Part shown: in pieces, positions 7,789-12,815 of the stretch | How the letters are laid out: each line of letters opens with the position of its first letter | Numbering within the stretch: position 1 is the first letter of the stretch | Assembly (NCBI GenBank): GCA_043820045.1 | Contig: JBDREF010000268.1 | Coordinates: 1 to 18,764, forward strand | Length of the DNA stretch: 18,764 bases | Source of the DNA: JBDREF01 sp043820045 | GTDB taxonomy: Bacteria > Planctomycetota > Phycisphaerae > Sedimentisphaerales > Anaerobacaceae | Reading direction: 5' to 3' | Made by a program: the position numbers and the translations under genes | The notes under the pieces: model-generated | Databases searched by the model: none | What the model was told of the DNA's origin: nothing | The model's input: only the letters and a program-made list of their open reading frames with translations

Positions 7789-10215
7789 TTAAAGTTCTTT
7801 CTTTGACTTCGCGAGTTTTTCCACTTCTTTTCGCGACAGCGGCGCGGGGCGCAGCTTGCCTTTGCTCCACAGGTCGTAACCGCTCAGCCTGTATGTGCTA
7901 TTCGGCTGCTCGGACTGGCCGATTGGCAGCAGCGCCTGCGACTGGTCTGCATTGCCCATCGTCACATACTGCGTATAAGACTGTGCCCGCTGGGAGAGAA
8001 TCGTCCCGCCCTCTATGCAGCTTAAAGCGGGCATCGTCAGGTCGTTTTCTTCGTCGAGCGATTCGAAGCCGTCCAGCGTTGAAAAATACGGCAGCTTTGT
8101 TTCGAGGAGTCCGGCTCTGGCCCGTTCGTGCCATTTTGCCGGGTCGTCGCCGTAAGTGGCTTTGCCGTATCGCCAGGCGGCTCTCAGGATAAGGTTGATG
8201 TACTCGGTTTCGGGCCCGGTCAGCGGAGCCTTCGGATCCTTTTCGATGCGGGCGTTGATGGTCTGAAGCATGTTGCACAGGCCCGAAAGGCCGCCGCCGT
8301 AGATGGTTGCCGCCGTGAAGTTCTGTCTGAACGCCATCGGCATAAGGTTGACGGTTTCCGTCCCTTTGATATCCATCTCGGATTTGCATCCTTCATCGCG
8401 CCAGTTTTCGAGATATCGAAGCGCCTGGAGAGTCTCTTCTTCCAGCGGAGATTTCAGCATGTCGCGCAAATGATAGCCGAGCCGGACCAGGTCGCGCTTG
8501 ATTGGGGCGACGGTGTCATAATGAATGTCCAGCACGTCCTGCGGCGTGAAGATTTCTTTGGCGAGCACCCGCTCCTTGAGCCGCCACGAGCGGTCGCTGT
8601 CACCGAGACTGCCGGTGGAAATGCCCATAGGTATGGGGTAAAAGGATGCGATAGGCCGGTGGTTAGCCGTGACGAGCCAGCCTTGTTTGGGATTGATGAC
8701 CTGCGGCAGCAGCTCGTGCGGCAGTATCCCTTGCCAGTCGGTCTCGGAACTCCAGCCTTCGTGGGCGGCCATTGCATCCAGAAGAGCGCGGGACGAGCGG
8801 ATGGGCAGCGCAAGGATGGTCTTGTACCCGATATTGCCCTTGCTGTCGGCGAATATGCAATTGGCGCTGGGGAATCGCCAGAGCCCGGCGGCCTTCTGGA
8901 ATTCGCACACGTCTTTGGATCGCATCATGGCCAGCGAACCCTGAAAAGTATCGTACTTCGGCTCGCATATCGGTATGCGCTTCAGTGCGACTTCATCGCC
9001 GGACCGGACGCCCATTGCCAGAGATGTTACTATCGGGCCGAGGTGCGTTTGTCTGAATGTGATGGTTCGCTGAGTGCCATCTTTGATCCTGATTGTTTCG
9101 GCGTGGACCTCCATGTCGCGCCACTTGCCGTCGAAAAGATACTGGTTCGGATGGATGGCGTCGGTCTTGAGCACGAACAAATCGGCCTGGTCGGCACCGA
9201 GTGCGGTCAGACCCCACGCGACGTTTTCTGTGAAGCCGATCAGAATGATGGGGCTTCCGGCGACGCCCATGCCGCGGGCGTTGAACGTCTTGCCGCCGAC
9301 GTGGAATTCGTAAAACAGCGAAGGATTGCGAACTGGCGTCTGGGGGTCGCTGACGAGTACGGCTGTGCCATTGGTGGTTTTGCTCTTGCCGACCACCCAG
9401 GCGTGACTGAACCGGGGCGGCGGGGCAGTTCGCATCAGAGGACCCGAATCGACCTTTCGGGTCATATTGTGCTGCTTTGCAAAGTCCATCACCTTGCCTG
9501 CCCATTCGTCCGTGACGTCGTGGCGCTGGATAACGGAGGCATCGTCCCTTGCAGGCCGGCCGCGAAAGGCGCCCGCGGCATCGTCCGGAGCGAACGTGCG
9601 AATCTTCCTCTGGCCGTCCTTGATTTGATAATACGCCTGCATTTCGCGCAGCCCGTCGCCGGAGAAAAACAGGGCCACCCGCCACCATGAGGCAATACAT
9701 GCGGCCGGTGTCCAGGGCTCGGGTTTCAGGTTGAACTTCTCGAACAGATACAACAGGTCGTCCGGGTGGTCATTGATGTAATCATTAACGCCGTCGCTGT
9801 ACGCCTGAAGAAGGGCGAGGGCTTCGCCGTCGAGACTTGCAGCGACCTTCTGTGCGGCGAGGTAGTATCCGATCGTGCGCATCTTGATGTCACTTTGCAG
9901 TGCCGAGCCTCTGCCCTGGGGCAGCCGCTCCGTGACGCCGAATTTGACATCGCCGACAAGCTCGGCCAGCCGGCCCTGGATTATTCGCAGATTGTAGTAA
10001 ATCTGGAAGGCCCGGTCTTCGGCTGCGGCGTGACCCAGCCCGTACATCGCCCCGGCGTCGGTATCAGCGAAAACGTGGGGAACGCCCCATTCGTCTCGCA
10101 GAATCTCGATGTTTCGCATCTGTGGCTGCCGGGCTGCTCCTTTGGAGCCGCAGCCCCCGGAACAGGCAAGCAATAACGAAAATATGATAAGTGTGCACTG
10201 GCGTCTGGGTATCAT
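7789..10215 (-). CDS. Penicillin acylase family lipoprotein (Ntn hydrolase)
   Basis: An 808-residue member of the penicillin amidase / acyl-homoserine-lactone acylase family. These are made as precursors that self-cleave to expose an N-terminal catalytic serine on the beta chain. That serine is most likely S270 in PRFSHAWVVGKSKT, followed by VLVSDPQTP, matching the family's 'SN.W.V.g..t..g...l.nDPH' block. Other family blocks are EILRDEWGVPHVFADT (37-52) in the alpha chain, GFTENVAWGLTALGAD, and INPKQGWLVTANHRPI. The N-terminus has the lipobox LLAC (Cys18 acylated), so it is membrane-anchored in the periplasm. The start at 10215 is chosen over an upstream in-frame ATG because it has AAGGAG and produces the lipoprotein signal. 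The substrate could be an acylated amine, peptide or lactone. First gene of the three-gene operon. Confidence 0.9.
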   Translation of the reverse strand: MIPRRQCTLIIFSLLLACSGGCGSKGAARQPQMRNIEILRDEWGVPHVFADTDAGAMYGLGHAAAEDRAFQIYYNLRIIQGRLAELVGDVKFGVTERLPQGRGSALQSDIKMRTIGYYLAAQKVAASLDGEALALLQAYSDGVNDYINDHPDDLLYLFEKFNLKPEPWTPAACIASWWRVALFFSGDGLREMQAYYQIKDGQRKIRTFAPDDAAGAFRGRPARDDASVIQRHDVTDEWAGKVMDFAKQHNMTRKVDSGPLMRTAPPPRFSHAWVVGKSKTTNGTAVLVSDPQTPVRNPSLFYEFHVGGKTFNARGMGVAGSPIILIGFTENVAWGLTALGADQADLFVLKTDAIHPNQYLFDGKWRDMEVHAETIRIKDGTQRTITFRQTHLGPIVTSLAMGVRSGDEVALKRIPICEPKYDTFQGSLAMMRSKDVCEFQKAAGLWRFPSANCIFADSKGNIGYKTILALPIRSSRALLDAMAAHEGWSSETDWQGILPHELLPQVINPKQGWLVTANHRPIASFYPIPMGISTGSLGDSDRSWRLKERVLAKEIFTPQDVLDIHYDTVAPIKRDLVRLGYHLRDMLKSPLEEETLQALRYLENWRDEGCKSEMDIKGTETVNLMPMAFRQNFTAATIYGGGLSGLCNMLQTINARIEKDPKAPLTGPETEYINLILRAAWRYGKATYGDDPAKWHERARAGLLETKLPYFSTLDGFESLDEENDLTMPALSCIEGGTILSQRAQSYTQYVTMGNADQSQALLPIGQSEQPNSTYRLSGYDLWSKGKLRPAPLSRKEVEKLAKSKKEL

Positions 10216-10221
10216 CTTTGT

Positions 10222-10227
10222 CTCCTT
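10222..10227 (-). promoter_or_regulatory. Ribosome-binding site that sets the penicillin acylase start
   Basis: AAGGAG on the minus strand, six bases before the ATG at 10215. It excludes a start 114 bases upstream that would bury the lipoprotein signal. Confidence 0.65.
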
Positions 10228-10257
10228 GCCGGCGGCTGCGTTGTTCATGGCCGTTAC

Positions 10258-10286
10258 AAGGTAATGGCATCGCGGTACTTTGTCAA
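10258..10286 (-). promoter_or_regulatory. Sigma-70-type promoter of the acylase-GHL15-sulfatase operon
   Basis: On the minus strand a perfect TTGACA (10286-10281) is followed, after 17 bases, by TACCTT (10263-10258). The -35 is consensus and the -10 matches three of six. Predicted transcription start is about 10251, giving a leader of about 36 nt before the acylase start at 10215. Confidence 0.45.
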
Positions 10287-10323
10287 TCTCAGCATTGACG
10301 CAATTATCCGGTCTCAAATTTTC

Positions 10324-10352
10324 TTGCATTGTCGTCGCGTGGAGTGTAAACT
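10324..10352 (+). promoter_or_regulatory. Possible promoter of tRNA-Gln
   Basis: TTGCAT (10324-10329), a 17-base spacer, then TAAACT (10347-10352) on the plus strand, about 28 bases before the tRNA. The boxes match consensus at three and four of six positions; spacing and position are right for a tRNA promoter. Confidence 0.35.
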
Positions 10353-10380
10353 ACGGCAACAGGTGACCAGACTGAGTATT

Positions 10381-10451
10381 TGGGGAATAGTGTAATGGTA
10401 GCACAACTGACTCTGGATCAGTTAGTCGAGGTCCGAATCCTCGTTCCCCAG
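10381..10451 (+). tRNA. tRNA-Gln (anticodon CTG)
   Basis: A complete cloverleaf of 71 nt without an encoded CCA. Acceptor stem TGGGGAA (10381-10387) pairs with TTCCCCA (10444-10450), discriminator G at 10451. The D-arm is GTGT..GCAC with GG in the loop. The anticodon stem ACTGA/TCAGT (10406-10410 / 10418-10422) holds loop CTCTGGA with anticodon CTG at 10413-10415. The T-stem CGAGG/CCTCG (10427-10431 / 10439-10443) holds loop TCCGAAT. The loop has C at position 55 (base 10433) instead of the near-universal T, so the molecule would lack pseudouridine 55. A run of seven T (10452-10458) follows directly. The 3' two-thirds is repeated at 11717-11767. Confidence 0.93.
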
Positions 10452-10455
10452 TTTT
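10405..10455 (+). repeat. Left copy of the tRNA-Gln direct repeat (attL-like)
   Basis: A 51-base segment from the anticodon stem through the tRNA 3' end and into four T. It matches 11717-11767 with two differences by eye: 10433 C versus 11745 T (tRNA position 55) and 10450 A versus 11762 G (position 72). Similarity stops sharply at both ends. A tRNA 3' segment starting at the anticodon arm is a classic tyrosine-recombinase attachment core. Confidence 0.85.
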
Positions 10456-10636
10456 TTTCTGGCAGTCAGGGAGGGCTCCCGTCCATAGTAGTCCTAAGCG
10501 GATCAAGCCATTGTACCGAAAACCCGGAGGCGGCAAGCGGCTGGGGCCGTATCAGATAGCCCGGATTTTGAACAAGGAAGGGGCCCACCCGCAACTCAAC
10601 CGCGGGGCGGGGTCGGTGTTGTGGATTTCAATCTAA
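10451..10636 (+). pseudogene. Possible recombinase-like coding remnant beside the left repeat
   Basis: One plus-strand frame is open from the tRNA end to a TAA at 10634-10636 (61 codons) with no start codon in a sensible place. Its middle reads KRLGPYQIARILNKEG, which resembles the 'IA..LN.eGi.tp' helix of the Recombinase domain of large serine recombinases and similar helix-turn-helix segments. The following residues lack the rest of that domain. The match is short and by eye; the frame could be noncoding. It overlaps the end of the convergent lipoprotein gene by nine bases. Confidence 0.22.
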
Positions 10637-11449
10637 AGTGAAAATCATAATGTGAGAATCTGGCCCGTCGTCAGGAAGAAAGTATAGGCTTCCATCAAAC
10701 GTCATGCCTTCGCGACTTAACGTGTTTTTCCCACCTGCTCGCGGCAAATGGATACGTTTTACTAATGTCCAGTTTTCAGGATCGATAACATCTATAGCGG
10801 AATCATCGCTCTTATGACCGCTACATAGAAGTCTTCCTGCAAAGTACTTGATATCCTGATATGCCATTGACGTGGGTGAATCGACCTTGTTTAACTGATG
10901 TCCATCAAAATCCCACATATAGAAATGAACCGCGTCCCAATTGACGCCATAAAGAAGGTTTTTCCCGTCAGATGCAAGGGCGCCAATGTGGTCATCAACA
11001 GGAAACGACCTGCGTATCTCCAGACTATTGGGATCAACAGCGTAGATCGTCGTCCGGCTTTCTCTTCTATATTCGGCGGTTGGAATCCAGAGGTAATGGC
11101 CGTCATATTGCACGCCTCCGGGATGAATCAAAGTGCCATCAGTTAGTTCCATCTTTGAGTGCAGGCTGGCGTCTTGCCTATGAATCTTAAATAACCAGCC
11201 TCGCTTTTGCTCGTTGTCCACTGAGGTTACAAAATAGAATTGCCCCGTGAGATCGAGTCCCTGCACATGGTGAGTATCAAATTCAAGTGGAACTTCATGT
11301 TTGAGCTGTAAATCCCCTGAGTGAAGTAAGGCATTTAGTGCGTCTTCCTGAGAGCTCTCGCTACTTGTCTTACAGCCCATGATCGGCGGTAGAGCGAGCA
11401 ATAAGAGAACAAGAAGAACTTGATTGAGGATTGCAATGGTACGTTGCAT
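10628..11449 (-). CDS. Lipoprotein of predicted beta-propeller type (DUF6454-like)
   Basis: A 273-residue protein starting at the ATG at 11449, which has GGAG five bases upstream; in-frame ATGs at 11452 and 11485 are less likely. Residues 1-25 are a lipoprotein signal, hydrophobic and ending IMGC, so Cys26 is probably lipidated. The rest shows repeating beta-rich units typical of a propeller: GLDLTGQFYFVTSVD, GGVQYDGHYLWIPTAEYR, TIYAVDPNSLEIRRSFPV, GALASDGKNLLYGVNWD, and AIDVIDPENWTLVKRIHLP. From memory these blocks match DUF6454, a family without known function; the name is not verified. It is the only intact gene between the two tRNA repeats and has lower G+C than neighbouring genes, consistent with acquired cargo. 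No enzymatic residues can be named. Confidence 0.72.
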   Translation of the reverse strand: MQRTIAILNQVLLVLLLLALPPIMGCKTSSESSQEDALNALLHSGDLQLKHEVPLEFDTHHVQGLDLTGQFYFVTSVDNEQKRGWLFKIHRQDASLHSKMELTDGTLIHPGGVQYDGHYLWIPTAEYRRESRTTIYAVDPNSLEIRRSFPVDDHIGALASDGKNLLYGVNWDAVHFYMWDFDGHQLNKVDSPTSMAYQDIKYFAGRLLCSGHKSDDSAIDVIDPENWTLVKRIHLPRAGGKNTLSREGMTFDGSLYFLPDDGPDSHIMIFTLD

Positions 11450-11716
11450 CATTTCTCCATCGGACGACATTTTCCACCTGTTCAAGCTTAGTCACATTAC
11501 CGAGTCCAATTTCCGGTAGAATATCGACTCTCTCTTGAATATTCAACACACAACCGCCGCAATCGCCGATCTGACCTCCTCCGAGAGCACAGGCCAAGCC
11601 TCGATAAGAGTTGCCAATTCCGGGTATTGCTCTATAATCTGCGCCAGGCACAATGCCAAGTCGGTTTGTTCTATTCTTGCAAGTGTTTTGTTTGTGGGGA
11701 CTTTGGAAGTTGTGGA

Positions 11717-11767
11717 AACTGACTCTGGATCAGTTAGTCGAGGTTCGAATCCTCGTTCCCCGGTTTT
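11717..11767 (+). repeat. Right copy of the tRNA-Gln repeat: orphan tRNA 3' fragment (attR-like)
   Basis: It matches 10405-10455 at 49 of 51 positions by eye. It includes the anticodon arm, T-arm and 3' acceptor strand but no 5' acceptor strand or D-arm, so it cannot be a functional tRNA. Unlike the intact gene, its T-loop is the normal TTCGAAT. The position corresponding to base 72 is G instead of A. It ends 22 bases before the ATG of the secreted lyase-like gene. Confidence 0.85.
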
Positions 11768-11776
11768 CGACGCATT

Positions 11777-11782
11777 AGGAGG
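11777..11782 (+). promoter_or_regulatory. Strong ribosome-binding site that sets the lyase-like start
   Basis: A perfect AGGAGG seven bases before the ATG at 11790. It rules out the much longer in-frame extension to 11535, which would translate through the tRNA fragment. Confidence 0.8.
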
Positions 11783-11789
11783 ATCTCAA

Positions 11790-12797
11790 ATGGTCGATCT
11801 TGGATTCGCAAGGCATTTTTCGGCCGCCGTTCAGGTTCTGATGTTGGCACTTGCTTTTTGCCTCCCTGCTTACGCACGAGGCGAAGAGAGCAAGATACAG
11901 CCGGTAACAATCTTGGGGCTTGCGAGCCGGTACAAAGGCGATGAAGGGATTGAGAAAAACCGCGAAGTGATCTTTGTGGAGAACTTCGAGGATTCTCTGG
12001 ATGCTGTGAAGGCGCGATGGGAGAGCGTGCAGAGCATTGAGATCATGTCGCTTTCAACCGATGTGCCTGCGGGCAGCGCCGGCAAACGTTCACTTTTGAT
12101 GACGCATGTCGGGGGCGAAGGCACGGGCGGGCATCTGTACCGGCGTCTTTTGCCGGGCTACGAGCAACTTTATGTTCGCTTTTATGTCAAGTTCGCCCCG
12201 GACTGTTACCCGATTCATCATTTTGTTCACGTCGGAGGCTATAATCCTTCGACGTCGTGGCCCCAGGGAGGAGCGGGAATCCGGCCTGCCGGCGACGAGC
12301 GATTCACAACCGGTATCGAGCCGTACGGCAGGCAATGGAGGTGGGATTTCTACTCCTACTGGATGGGGATGCGCTCTTCGCCCGACAAGCAATCATGGGG
12401 GCACGACTTCATAAACGACGCGGACCTGAATGCCGAGCGGGCTAAATGGGTGTGCGTCGAGCTAATGATGAAGATGAACGACCCCGTGACGGAACACAAC
12501 GGCGAGCAGGCTCTATGGATCGATGGCAAGCCGTGGAAAAAAGAAGGGCAGACAGTCAGCCATCTTGGGAAGGGATTTCCCAGGGGCAAATGGGTATGGG
12601 ACAGCTTTACACCGGACCCGGACGGTACGCCGTTCGAGGGGTTTCAGTGGCGCAGCGATGAGAACCTCAAGCTGAACTTCCTTTGGCTCCTTTTGTATAT
12701 CACAAAGGCCCCGCCGGGACACGTCAGCAAGGTCTGGTTCGATGATATCGTGGTGGCGAAAAAATATATCGGGCCGAGCAATCCGCCGGCGAATTGA
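11790..12797 (+). CDS. Secreted polysaccharide-lyase-like (jelly-roll) protein
   Basis: A 335-residue protein with a signal peptide (hydrophobic 11-27, likely cleavage after the AYA near 29). The mature part looks like a concanavalin/jelly-roll domain: EVIFVENFEDSLD near its start, LYVRFYVKFAPD, KWVCVELMMKMNDP followed by EQALWIDGKPWKK, and VSKVWFDDIVVAKKYIG at the end. The 'w..vE..mkmN....g...lWiDGk' pattern with a closing 'v.fDdIvvst..IG' strand is typical of secreted lyase-like and laminarinase-like sandwich proteins. I cannot place it in a numbered polysaccharide lyase family, and no catalytic residues are assigned. It starts 22 bases after the orphan tRNA fragment, so its present upstream DNA belongs to the putative element. 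It converges on the glycosyltransferase gene with an 18-base gap. Confidence 0.62.
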   Translation: MVDLGFARHFSAAVQVLMLALAFCLPAYARGEESKIQPVTILGLASRYKGDEGIEKNREVIFVENFEDSLDAVKARWESVQSIEIMSLSTDVPAGSAGKRSLLMTHVGGEGTGGHLYRRLLPGYEQLYVRFYVKFAPDCYPIHHFVHVGGYNPSTSWPQGGAGIRPAGDERFTTGIEPYGRQWRWDFYSYWMGMRSSPDKQSWGHDFINDADLNAERAKWVCVELMMKMNDPVTEHNGEQALWIDGKPWKKEGQTVSHLGKGFPRGKWVWDSFTPDPDGTPFEGFQWRSDENLKLNFLWLLLYITKAPPGHVSKVWFDDIVVAKKYIGPSNPPAN

Positions 12798-12815
12798 CGG
12801 ATAAGGAGAATTCGA

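Larger units (their letters stand above)
10405..11767. mobile_element. Small tRNA-Gln-integrated element or remnant
   Basis: The two direct repeats of the tRNA 3' part bound about 1.26 kb that differs from its surroundings. Nine hand-counted 60-base lines within 10681-11340 average about 45% G+C, while lines sampled on either side (9841, 9961, 12121, 12361) are about 55-60%. One tRNA copy is complete and the other is only the 3' part, as after site-specific integration into a tRNA gene. Inside lie one intact lipoprotein gene, a recombinase-like tail against the right repeat and a possible recombinase-like remnant against the left repeat. No complete integrase is present, so it is probably a deletion derivative or a passively mobilised unit. 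A partial tRNA duplication by other means is the alternative. Confidence 0.6.
11543..11785 (-). pseudogene. Recombinase-tail-like ORF fragment running through the right repeat
   Basis: On the minus strand one frame is open from 11785 through the tRNA fragment to a TGA at 11543-11545 (80 codons), with no ATG start. The part antisense to the tRNA gives the well-known artefact-like peptide GERGFEPRLTDPES. It continues, inside the element, as LAQIIEQYPELATLIEAWPV then LSEEVRSAIAAVV and stop. From memory, a similar 'L...W..L.e.vR..I.a.v' tail occurs at the C-termini of integrase/recombinase ORFs, notably planctomycetal ones whose ends run through tRNA attachment sites. I read it as the 3' end of a lost integrase gene; this recollection needs a database search. 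The upstream catalytic part is absent. Confidence 0.4.

Noticed and set aside
8128..9690. A 520-codon open frame on the plus strand opposite the penicillin acylase gene
   Set aside because: It is antisense to a gene with clear family motifs and has no recognisable domain. Such frames are common opposite high-G+C genes. The same applies to the long second plus-strand frame at 380-1453 inside the symporter gene and the minus-strand frames opposite cysE and nadA.
10469..10480. GGGAG-GG-CTCCC hairpin after the tRNA
   Set aside because: The two-base loop is too tight for a full stem and no T-run follows it; the tRNA already ends at a T7 run.
10351..10536. A 61-codon minus-strand frame with RGFGPRLTDPESVVLPLHYS
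   Set aside because: This is the familiar spurious translation of the antisense strand of a tRNA gene, not a protein.
11535..11789. N-terminal extension of the lyase-like protein to 11535
   Set aside because: It would translate through the tRNA fragment and lacks a ribosome-binding site, whereas 11790 has a perfect AGGAGG and begins a signal peptide.
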